A model generated the notes under the pieces. The model was not told where the DNA came from. It did not search any database and saw only the letters and a list, made by a program, of their open reading frames with translations. Position numbers and translations under genes: made by a program. From contig UQNE01000015.1 of the NCBI GenBank assembly GCA_900542355.1, positions 1 through 63,173 on the forward strand: a DNA stretch of 63,173 bases. Direction: 5' to 3'. Origin of the DNA: an uncultured Bacteroidales bacterium (lineage in GTDB: Bacteria; Bacteroidota; Bacteroidia; Bacteroidales; Paludibacteraceae). Positions 50,662-58,450 of this stretch are shown piece by piece; positions within the stretch are counted from its first letter, which is position 1, and the number at the start of each line of letters is the position of its first letter.

Positions 50662-52665
50662 ATGAAGAAACTTTTTGGCTATATATGTTTGGCAGCAATC
50701 ACACTGACGGGTTGCCAACAAAAGATGACTGTCTCGTCTCCCGACAATGTGTTGGCAGTATCATTCCGCTTGGGCGCAGATGGGGCTCCTGAATACAAAG
50801 TGGCACGCAAAGGCGCACCAATGCTTGATTGGTCTGCTCTCGGATTGGTCCTCGCCGATAAGGACCTTAGTCGTGATTTTACCCTCCTTGGAACCGACAC
50901 AGACTCTTTCGATGAGACATGGGAAACTGTCTGGGGCGAGGAACGTTATATCCGCAACCACTATTGTGAACTCACGGCACACCTCCTGCACCAATCAGGC
51001 ACAGAAATGGATGTCGTCTTCCGCGTTTTCGACGATGGATTTGCGTTTAGATATGTCTTTCCGTCCAATGCCGACAGCATGATAGTAATGGACGAGAAAA
51101 CTGAATATCAGTTCGTTAGCGAGCCGCAAGCATGGTCTATTCCTTGGCGTACCGAGTACTACGAAGCACTATGGACACGCGAACCAATCAGCCAAAAAGA
51201 TACCACTTGTTCCCCTATCACACTCGAATTGGCAGAAGGGGGCTATGCCTTCCTTCACGAAGCAAATCTCACCGATTATCCGGCAGAGAATTTCTACTAT
51301 AGGGGCAACACCATTCGCACCTTTCTCACTCCGTGGCAGAATGGAGTGGCAGCCTATGAATCAGGTGCTTGGCAGACTCCATGGCGTATGATGACGGTTA
51401 CCGACGACCTACGCCGACTCATGGCATCACGCGTCATGCTCAACCTCAACGAGCCTTGCCGTATAGAAGACACCTCGTGGATACGCCCGATGAAGTTTAT
51501 CGGTATATGGTGGGGTATGCACCTCAAGACGATGACCTGGAGCCAAGGACCTATCCACGGTGCCACTACCGAAAACATGAAACGCTACATAGATTTTGCT
51601 GCCGATAATGGCTTCGGAGGTGTACTCGCCGAGGGTTGGAACGAAGGCTGGGGCGCGTGGGACGGAACGGTTCCGGACGCCAAGTTCTCTTTCGTGAAGC
51701 CATACTCCGACTACGACATCGACTATTTGGCTGACTATGCCCACAGGCGTGGGGTCGAAATCGTTTTTCATCACGAGACCCAAGGCAATGCTGCCCAATA
51801 CGAAAACGAACTGGACGAGGCATACGACTATATGGAAAAATATGGTATGCACTCCGTCAAAACGGGATACGTCTGCCCAATCATCACCACTGTCGACGGC
51901 AAACAATACAATCGTTCGCAATCGGGCGTGCGCCATTATCGTAGGGTCATTGAAACTGCTGCCCGCCACCATGTTTGTATCGACAACCACGAACCGGTTA
52001 TGCCTACAGGTCTGTGTCGCACATACCCTAATTTCTTCACTCAGGAGGGTATCCGTGGACAAGAGTGGAACGCATGGAGTGCAGATGGTGGGAGCCCGGC
52101 AAGCCATGTTGCTACCTTGCCTTTCACGCGTATGCTTGCCGGACCGGCTGACTATACTCCGGGTGTGTTCTGTTTCGATAATCCGGTACAACCGAACACC
52201 CGCGTACATGCCACCATCGCCAACCAACTGGGGTTGTTCGTAACAATGTATTCGCCGCTTCAGATGGCATGCGACCTGCCTGAAAGTTACATGAAACATC
52301 CGGCAGAGTTCCAATTTATACGCGATGTCCCATGCGATTGGCAACAGTCCCGTCTTCTCTCCGGCGAAATAGGAAAGTACCTTGTCATGGCGCGTCAAGA
52401 CAGACATTCTGCCGATTGGTATATCGGTGCTGTCAATGATGATACCCCCCGCGATGTAACCATCGATTGGTCGTTCTTGCCCGATAGCACCTATACGGCG
52501 CAGATCTATCGTGATGCCCCCGATGCCGACTGGCAAACCAATCCCTATGCAACGGTGATAGAGACAATCCGGGTGGCAAATACGTCAGAGCCTCTTGCTA
52601 TCCGCCTCGCCTCCGGTGGTGGCTTTGCCATCCGCCTCCGGGCAGAGGCACTCTCCGTTAATTGA
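50662..52665 (+). CDS. GH97 alpha-glucosidase (SusB-like), lipoprotein
   Basis: 667 residues. Lipobox in AAITLTGCQQ. The GH97 N-terminal beta-sandwich is followed by the (beta/alpha)8 barrel and C-terminal domain. IDNHEPVMPTGLCRTYPNFF contains the Glu (E444) at the place of the general-base Glu of SusB, and RGQEWNAWSADGGSP follows. These mark the inverting alpha-glucosidase branch rather than the retaining alpha-galactosidase branch. It would hydrolyse imported alpha-glucooligosaccharides to glucose. It completes the locus downstream of susCD. Confidence 0.93.
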   Translation: MKKLFGYICLAAITLTGCQQKMTVSSPDNVLAVSFRLGADGAPEYKVARKGAPMLDWSALGLVLADKDLSRDFTLLGTDTDSFDETWETVWGEERYIRNHYCELTAHLLHQSGTEMDVVFRVFDDGFAFRYVFPSNADSMIVMDEKTEYQFVSEPQAWSIPWRTEYYEALWTREPISQKDTTCSPITLELAEGGYAFLHEANLTDYPAENFYYRGNTIRTFLTPWQNGVAAYESGAWQTPWRMMTVTDDLRRLMASRVMLNLNEPCRIEDTSWIRPMKFIGIWWGMHLKTMTWSQGPIHGATTENMKRYIDFAADNGFGGVLAEGWNEGWGAWDGTVPDAKFSFVKPYSDYDIDYLADYAHRRGVEIVFHHETQGNAAQYENELDEAYDYMEKYGMHSVKTGYVCPIITTVDGKQYNRSQSGVRHYRRVIETAARHHVCIDNHEPVMPTGLCRTYPNFFTQEGIRGQEWNAWSADGGSPASHVATLPFTRMLAGPADYTPGVFCFDNPVQPNTRVHATIANQLGLFVTMYSPLQMACDLPESYMKHPAEFQFIRDVPCDWQQSRLLSGEIGKYLVMARQDRHSADWYIGAVNDDTPRDVTIDWSFLPDSTYTAQIYRDAPDADWQTNPYATVIETIRVANTSEPLAIRLASGGGFAIRLRAEALSVN

Positions 52666-52808
52666 CATGTAATTATGAATTATGCATTCATCATTATGCA
52701 TTGTATGGGCTCTCTGCCAATGGCGATTAATTGACTATTGCTGTGGAGTGCGTGGTGAACCAGACGATACAAGCACTTTGGCTCGACTATAGATTGGCGA
52801 CTAATTTT

Positions 52809-52851
52809 GATTGCAGTCAGTAAAATTCTCAGCATTTTATTGACTGCAATC
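52809..52851. repeat. Perfect 18-bp inverted repeat
   Basis: GATTGCAGTCAGTAAAAT (52809-52826) pairs with ATTTTATTGACTGCAATC (52834-52851), loop TCTCAGC, one G-T pair. The right arm is followed by GTTATAAAAAG rather than a T-run. It lies 145 nt beyond the GH97 gene and could act as a factor-dependent or weak terminator. Confidence 0.75.
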
Positions 52852-53028
52852 GTTATAAAAAGTGCGTTCTTGCCCTATCTTTATATCAGGGTAACCGTTA
52901 ACGAAAAACCAATCCTGCATAGCAGCCTTCTCTACATTCTTTTCATTCGGGACAAAAGAAATATAGTGGAGAACCAATCAGAGCAATTAACAACCAATTA
53001 ACCGTAATTAGCGGCGGAACCCCGTACA

Positions 53029-53113
53029 GTCTATGTACTATTTATGTACTGTCTATGTACCGCCTATTGCCCTACCACTCCCCTACCACTCACCACCTTT
53101 ATACCTCTCTTAT
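53029..53113. repeat. Mixed 11-bp tandem repeats
   Basis: Three GTCTATGTACT-like units (53029-53061), two CCTACCACTCC-like units (53071-53092), then ACCTCTCTTAT/ACCACTCTTGA (about 53103-53124). All have an 11-bp period. Confidence 0.75.
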
Positions 53114-53525
53114 ACCACTCTTGATGGGCTTTGTGGATAATTGGGAAGATATGAGTGTATGGAAATAGCAGCCATCCAAACCAACCGCAAATGTGTGCCA
53201 ATGTCGGGAAACATTATCTGCGAGCCAATTATATGTTGCCTTTTAGGTGTCAATGCCGCGGAGTAAAAGTGGCGAGCCAAGTTGCAGTTTTAATGGCTGA
53301 TTAACGGCAAATAATGGAGAACTATACAATGCATAGTGGAGAATGCATAGCATAATTACATGTCGAATTACATGTTAATTACATGTTGTCCTTTAGGTGC
53401 TATATGTCGGCAGGTGAAAGTTGAGAGCCGAGGCGCAGTTTTAATGGTAATTTATATGGCCTTTAATGGAGACCCTACACAATGCATAATGGAGACCTAT
53501 ACAACGGCAATTAATGGAGACCCTA

Positions 53526-53570
53526 CACGGCGAAAAAATTATATGTCAAATTACATGGCAATTATATGTT
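53526..53570. repeat. Left copy of 45-bp direct repeat flanking the ATPase gene
   Basis: CACGGCGAAAAAATTATATG, TCAAATTACATGGC, AATTATATGTT. A copy with a 2-nt insertion is at 54981-55027 beyond the ATPase gene, in the same orientation. Confidence 0.88.
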
Positions 53571-53618
53571 TGGTTCGTTAAAAACGCCCCCTCCATACAG
53601 CGGCCACATACATGCTAT

Positions 53619-53683
53619 TCCGAAAAATCATACTAACTTTTTGGATTATAATCCGAAAAATCATACTGATATTTTGGATTACG
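53619..53683. repeat. 33-bp tandem duplication overlapping a promoter
   Basis: TCCGAAAAATCATACT followed by TTTTTGGATTA or ATTTTGGATTA occurs twice with a 33-bp step. The second copy supplies the TTTG (-33) of the promoter at 53673-53703. Confidence 0.85.
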
Positions 53684-53703
53684 AGAAAAAATCCGTACCT
53701 TTG
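53673..53703 (+). promoter_or_regulatory. Promoter of the DUF4143-type ATPase gene
   Basis: TTTG (53673-53676) and TACCTTTG (53696-53703) with 19 nt between, 18 nt before the ATG at 53722. The transcript would have a very short leader. Confidence 0.8.
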
Positions 53704-53721
53704 CAGCAAATTTATACAGAT

Positions 53722-54870
53722 ATGGAACTGATACATCGGCAATTGCAATCTACAATTCAAGACCATCTTTTTCGTGGCAAGGCTATTTTGCTAATTGGAG
53801 CCAGACAGGTAGGTAAATCAACCCTCTTCAAGCAGGTGCTCAATGCGCCGGATTTGCCTTATACCAAAGAGCAAACCTTGCTGCTTGATTGCGATGACCC
53901 CGAAGTACGCCTGATATTGAACAATCCCAATTTGGAGCAAATAACGCGCCTTATCAACACCAAACGCATTGTGTTGATTGATGAGGCACAACGCATTCCG
54001 GGAATAGGCATTACACTCAAGATAATCACCGACCATTTTCCCGATGTGCAACTATTGGTTACAGGGTCGTCCTCATTGCTCCTGCAAGGACAACTCAATG
54101 AACCGCTGACGGGGCGAAAGTTCGAGTATCACCTATACCCGATTTCTACCCAAGAGTTGTATAACGACGGCGGTGTGTTGCGTGTGAATAGCACTTTAGA
54201 GTCGCGCCTTATCTACGGTTCTTACCCCGATGTGGTCTGTAATGTGGAGGATGCACGAGAACTATTGATGAACCTGTCGGGAAGTTATATGTACCAAGAC
54301 TTGCTATCTATGGAGAGCATACGCAAACCCGTTTTGCTCGAAAAACTCTTGGTAGCATTAGCATTGCAGATAGGTAGCGAAGTGTCTTATAATGAGTTGG
54401 CACAAACTATCGGAACAGACAGCAAGACTGTAGAGAAGTACATCGATTTACTTGAGAAATGCTATATCCTGTTTCGTTTGTCTGCTTTGAGCAGGAATGT
54501 GCGCACCGAACTCAAAAAAAGCAGGAAGATTTATTTTTACGACAATGGTATTCGTAATGCGCTGATACACAACTTGAACCCTCTCGATATTCGGCAGGAT
54601 GTAGGGGCGTTGTGGGAGAATTTCTTTATCAGTGAGCGTTTCAAATACAACCATTATAATGGACATTATGTGAATGCTTATTTTTGGCGTACCACGCAGC
54701 AACAAGAGATTGATTATGTGGAGGAAGCAGACGGTACAATGACTGCTTTTGAAATGAAGTGGAATCCTAATAAAGCCCATACGGCTATCCCGGCAACCTT
54801 CCTTAAGGCGTACCCCATCAAAGAAACAGTCATCATCACTCCAGATAACTACCTCAACTATCTGACATAA
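53722..54870 (+). CDS. AAA-type ATPase with DUF4143 C-terminal region
   Basis: About 382 residues from the ATG at 53722 (MELIHRQLQSTIQDHL); the open frame reaches 53566 but crosses the promoter. Walker A GARQVGKSTL, Walker B RIVLIDEAQRI, sensor LLVTGSSSL, then a winged-helix region (NELAQTIGTDSKTVEKYIDL) and a C-terminal nuclease-like fold with YFWRTTQQQEIDYVEE and FEMKWN (D/E...EhK). This family is patchily distributed and often strain-specific, and its function is unknown. It is flanked by near-identical direct repeats. Confidence 0.9.
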   Translation: MELIHRQLQSTIQDHLFRGKAILLIGARQVGKSTLFKQVLNAPDLPYTKEQTLLLDCDDPEVRLILNNPNLEQITRLINTKRIVLIDEAQRIPGIGITLKIITDHFPDVQLLVTGSSSLLLQGQLNEPLTGRKFEYHLYPISTQELYNDGGVLRVNSTLESRLIYGSYPDVVCNVEDARELLMNLSGSYMYQDLLSMESIRKPVLLEKLLVALALQIGSEVSYNELAQTIGTDSKTVEKYIDLLEKCYILFRLSALSRNVRTELKKSRKIYFYDNGIRNALIHNLNPLDIRQDVGALWENFFISERFKYNHYNGHYVNAYFWRTTQQQEIDYVEEADGTMTAFEMKWNPNKAHTAIPATFLKAYPIKETVIITPDNYLNYLT

Positions 54871-55167
54871 GTTGTAAGTCGTATATTGCGCCCTTTTGCA
54901 CTTGATCGAGATAATCGTTAGTTTTAATGGCTGATTAATGGCAATTAATGGAGGCATATACAATGGAGAACAAGATACCACACGGCGAGAAAAAATTATA
55001 TGTCAAATTACATGGCAATTATATGTTGTCTTTTGGGTGTCAATGTTAGCGGCTTAGCAGGTAAAGAAACAAATGTTGTATATTTCTAATTCAATTATTG
55101 TATTTACCCCCCCGAAGGGTGGGGAGGAAAAGAAAAAGATTTATTCATCGATTTTAAGGTATCTTTA
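54871..55167. other. Repeat-rich region after the ATPase gene
   Basis: About 300 nt: another copy of the TTTTAATGGCTGATTAATGG block (54914), the right direct repeat (54981-55027), a CTTTTGGGTGTCAATG block, and a CCCCCC/GGGTGGGG hairpin (about 55108-55126). No gene. Confidence 0.65.
54981..55027. repeat. Right copy of the direct repeat flanking the ATPase gene
   Basis: CACGGCGAGAAAAAATTATA, TGTCAAATTACATGGC, AATTATATGTT. Identical to 53526-53570 except for two added bases. Confidence 0.88.
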
Positions 55168-55199
55168 TTTGGAAGTTAAAAGAAAAAGTAGTAATTTTG
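55168..55199 (+). promoter_or_regulatory. Promoter of the cell-surface protein cluster
   Basis: TTTG (55168-55171) and TAATTTTG (55192-55199) with 20 nt between. The next supported start codon is at 55501, so the leader is about 295 nt, long enough to hold regulatory structure. I could not assign it to a known riboswitch. Confidence 0.85.
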
Positions 55200-55500
55200 C
55201 GCCGAATTTGTATTGTGCATAGTGTGTATGCATTTTTGCCGACGGAGGTTGTGAAGTTTTCGGAGGCAAGATGTACATCCGCCGAGAGGTTGCGAAGAGA
55301 AGAAGCAAAATACTTAGTCTGTTTTTTTTGAGCGATACTGACCTACCTTAAAAAGAAAGACCTCTCGCAGATGAGCAATCCCGCCGACCCCGAGAAGGGG
55401 TGGTAGAGGGAGGCAGAAGTTTTATTTGTTACGCTAGTTGTTATGCTTAGTTGGGAACTTATGTTGTGGCTGAACATACTATGTAGAAAAGTGCAGATTG

Positions 55501-56514
55501 ATGGATAAGATGAATGGTAGATACGGTTTTGTAATGGTGTTGTTGCTGGGAGCGTTTGTTTTTGGGCTCTCATCTTTCGTTGGTGATATTTTTTTCGATG
55601 ATGTGCGCAATGGTATGAATGCCGTTGCGTATTCGCCGTCGTCGTGGAGCGGTAGTGCATCGGGTGGCGGAGCGTCATTGGTAGGCAGTGTACCTGTGTT
55701 GCCGATGCACAACAGCAAGCATTCGCTCTTTCATCATACCGCTGCCGTACCGGCGTATACCCCCGTATCGCACACCTCTGCGAGTGGGGCTACTCCTTAT
55801 TATATATACACACCCTCGCATGGGGCTGCTGCTTCTGTGGTAGCGTTTGCTATGTCGTCTGCCGACGGGTTCTCGCTTGGCGGAGCAACGGAGGCGCACG
55901 GCGTGTACCTCACCTCGGGTGCTACGATGCAGTCGTACGGCGGAGTGATGACGGGCTATGCGTCCTCATCGGCCTCGGGCAGTGTGGCTTCGGGCTATTC
56001 GACCTCTGCCGGGGCGGTAAGCAGTGTGCCTTTTGCAGCCTCTTCGGCGCAAGGAACATCGAGCGTATCGGCATACTCGTTTGCGCTCAATACCCGCACC
56101 GCCACATCGCCTGCCCTAATGCAGTCCGCCGACCAGACCCTCGCAGCCCGCACCGCCGCACCCGCTCGCTCGGGTGTGCGCAGAGTACCGGGAATCGGCT
56201 CCACACTGGATAACTGGATACAGGGTTTGGATAAGTCCGGTAGTTATTGGTATGGTGAAGAGGGGGGAATATGGTATTTCTATGAGGACGAATTGCGGGC
56301 TGTGTATGAGCAGGCTATTGCCAATGGCGATTTGCCTGCGGGTACCACTTGGGATAAGTTCTTGCAGTGGTTCAACGGACAGTCATCTAAGTATCAGTTC
56401 TATAGTGCCCCCCTGCCCGACGGGGTAGCAGTGCTGTGTATGTTGGCTCTTGTCTATGTGGCGTTTGTGGCGGTAAAGCAATACGCAAGCACCAAGGAAA
56501 ACGCAAGAATATAA
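55501..56514 (+). CDS. Ser/Ala/Gly-rich exported protein with C-terminal membrane anchor
   Basis: About 337 residues from the ATG at 55501. N-terminal membrane helix (FVMVLLLGAFVFGLSSFV), then ~180 residues very rich in Ser, Ala, Gly and Thr (e.g. YASSSASGSVASGYSTSAG), a folded-looking segment (about 225-300: IGSTLDNWIQGLDKSG, WYFYEDELRAVYEQA, WDKFLQWFNG), and a C-terminal tripartite end: PLPDG, a helix (VAVLCMLALVYVAFVAV) and KQYASTKENARI. That end resembles sorting/anchoring tails (short motif, helix, basic residues). First of three genes. I know no family for it. Confidence 0.78.
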   Translation: MDKMNGRYGFVMVLLLGAFVFGLSSFVGDIFFDDVRNGMNAVAYSPSSWSGSASGGGASLVGSVPVLPMHNSKHSLFHHTAAVPAYTPVSHTSASGATPYYIYTPSHGAAASVVAFAMSSADGFSLGGATEAHGVYLTSGATMQSYGGVMTGYASSSASGSVASGYSTSAGAVSSVPFAASSAQGTSSVSAYSFALNTRTATSPALMQSADQTLAARTAAPARSGVRRVPGIGSTLDNWIQGLDKSGSYWYGEEGGIWYFYEDELRAVYEQAIANGDLPAGTTWDKFLQWFNGQSSKYQFYSAPLPDGVAVLCMLALVYVAFVAVKQYASTKENARI

Positions 56515-56550
56515 AATCAAAAATGTGAGATTACAAAATATACGATAGAT

Positions 56551-58425
56551 ATGAAAAGAACTTTATCTCTGTTTGTGAGTGTGATTTGTTTGTTGGGTGG
56601 CGTATCGGCTGCCAATAAACCATCGGGTTTGACTTGTGAGGACGCTATTCCGGTGGATAAATCGTATGTGGGTACGATAGATGCTGCGGGAACTTACTAC
56701 TATTCGGCATGGACTTACGACTTGCCGCTTACTTGTCGTTTCTATCCTACGGCAGATTTGAAGGTCGCACCCTATGTGGATGTAGATTTCTCATGTGTGA
56801 ACGGACAGTATGACGACCCGAATATCGTAGAGTTGCTGGATGCTACTTCGGGGTGGGGCATACAGATGCCGATTCGCTTTACTTTTGAGAAGAACACCGA
56901 TGCCGATGGCAAAACCTACTATGCGCTGACAATCACCGAGTTCTATCGTGAGCAGATGGCGGCTTTCAGTATTACTTACAATGTGCAAGCATTCATCAAG
57001 TTGGTAGTAGAGGGTGCAGGCGATGTTACTCTGCGCCCTGATACCACTTTCCAATCGTGTATCAACAACTCGCATTGGGTTATTCTGCCAGACACTTTGC
57101 CCGCCGGGGCGGCTTTTGTGGATCGTGTCTATGCGATGCCGTTTGCCGATTGGGTGAACGATTCTATCCGCTTCCGTTGGACGGGTACTACCTCGTCGGT
57201 GCGTATATGGTTGGGGGACAAGTGCGATTTTGAGCCGCAAAGCGATGGCGATAATCCGGCTGTAGATTATCTCAGTTTATATCCTAATGAAGGGGATAAC
57301 GATAGTATCATTGAGTTGGATAAGGCAATGCTGCAGATGTATCTGTCGTTCTTGCACGAGTCGTCGGGTAGCAACGAGGGTATTTTCTATGCTCGGGTGG
57401 TATCGGCAGAGAATGCAAGCCTGATTGTCGATCGCAAGCCGATGTCGGAAGCAATGGCAAAAGCCCGACTTTTGCAGTACAACCAACCTACGGAAGTGCT
57501 TGCCAACGATAGCGAGCAGTTGTACTACTTCCCTAAAAAATGGGCAAACCAACGCAACTTGCTGTTTATCGCCTCCGACGATGCTTCTATAACGGCGTAT
57601 TTCGGCAAGAGTGCGACCTTCGAAGCAAATACGGCGGATGAGAATACCATTGGGCGATATGCTTTCAATACGGAGAATGCAGAAACTACTCTCGGGCTGT
57701 CGAAAACGCAACTCAAGCCGATGTATAACCAAATAGATGACCTCGAAGACTTTATCTATGTTCGGTTCTTGTCCGATAAGGATGTGTCGATTACGCCCTC
57801 CCAGTGGAGTATTAGTCCGTGTATGGAGAAGAGTACCGAGATTTTTACCACCGACAGTTGCCGTTTGCAAAAGGAGAGTTCGCTCACTATCTGGCGAATC
57901 GATTATGCGCAATGGAGCCAACAAGACATACAACTCTATTGGCGCGGTTGGTCGGACTTGAAAATGTATATCTCCGATACTTGTTCGTATAGTCTGATCC
58001 CTACCAATAAGCATGTCCTCAAGTATGTGGCTATCCCTATTGCAACGGATGGCACAAGCGATACGATTACTATTTCCAAAACAGAAATGGCAGAGTGGGC
58101 AGAGGCCATAGACGATGAGGGAGCCTTGTATGTGCGTTTCGCCAATTCGCAATATGGCGATTTGTTCGTAATGCCAAAAGCCGCAACACCCGTAATTCCT
58201 TCGGCTATAGATAAGGTGGCAGATAGCCAATGGAGCGTACAATATATGGGCAATTCAATAGTGGTTACTACCGCTATGGAGCAGTCTTTCGTTTTATACA
58301 CTACTTTGGGCAATGTACTGCAACAATGGACGCAACCGGCATACTCGCAATATGAAATCGTACTGCCTGCTGCGGGAGTATATGTACTCAAAGGTGCCAA
58401 TGCTGCTCGAATTATATATCAATAA
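56551..58425 (+). CDS. Secreted surface protein of unknown function with T9SS-like tail
   Basis: 624 residues. Signal peptide MKRTLSLFVSVICLLGGVSA. The body is beta-rich and has two or three related segments, each with Cys in a 'SC.....W...DTLPAG' or 'DSCRLQKESSLTIWRIDYAQ' context followed by 'F.WTG.....WLGDKC' or 'LYWRGWSDLKMYISDTC', suggesting repeated carbohydrate-binding-like modules. The C-terminus (SFVLYTTLGNVLQQW, then YEIVLPAAGVYVLKG) follows the T9SS type A pattern. It is 36 nt after the previous gene and 25 nt before the next. Confidence 0.82.
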   Translation: MKRTLSLFVSVICLLGGVSAANKPSGLTCEDAIPVDKSYVGTIDAAGTYYYSAWTYDLPLTCRFYPTADLKVAPYVDVDFSCVNGQYDDPNIVELLDATSGWGIQMPIRFTFEKNTDADGKTYYALTITEFYREQMAAFSITYNVQAFIKLVVEGAGDVTLRPDTTFQSCINNSHWVILPDTLPAGAAFVDRVYAMPFADWVNDSIRFRWTGTTSSVRIWLGDKCDFEPQSDGDNPAVDYLSLYPNEGDNDSIIELDKAMLQMYLSFLHESSGSNEGIFYARVVSAENASLIVDRKPMSEAMAKARLLQYNQPTEVLANDSEQLYYFPKKWANQRNLLFIASDDASITAYFGKSATFEANTADENTIGRYAFNTENAETTLGLSKTQLKPMYNQIDDLEDFIYVRFLSDKDVSITPSQWSISPCMEKSTEIFTTDSCRLQKESSLTIWRIDYAQWSQQDIQLYWRGWSDLKMYISDTCSYSLIPTNKHVLKYVAIPIATDGTSDTITISKTEMAEWAEAIDDEGALYVRFANSQYGDLFVMPKAATPVIPSAIDKVADSQWSVQYMGNSIVVTTAMEQSFVLYTTLGNVLQQWTQPAYSQYEIVLPAAGVYVLKGANAARIIYQ

Positions 58426-58450
58426 GTTTTGCTGAGTGGAGGATGAAAAT

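Larger units (their letters stand above)
52666..53618. other. Long repeat-rich intergenic region
   Basis: About 950 nt with no supported gene. It holds, in order, CATGTAATTATG repeats, an 18-bp inverted repeat (52809-52851), 11-bp tandem units (53029-53113), and two to three copies of a ~150-200-bp block (about 53205-53570) with AATTACATG, CTTTTAGGTG, GAGCC..G..GCAGTTTTAATGG and TTAATGGAGA motifs. Confidence 0.65.

Noticed and set aside
51427..52536. 369-codon open frame on the minus strand inside the GH97 gene
   Set aside because: Shadow of a gene with intact catalytic motifs.
53722..54870. IS21-type IstB or transposase-associated ATPase
   Set aside because: The C-terminal region (EIDYV...FEMKW) and layout fit the DUF4143 family, and no transposase lies beside it.
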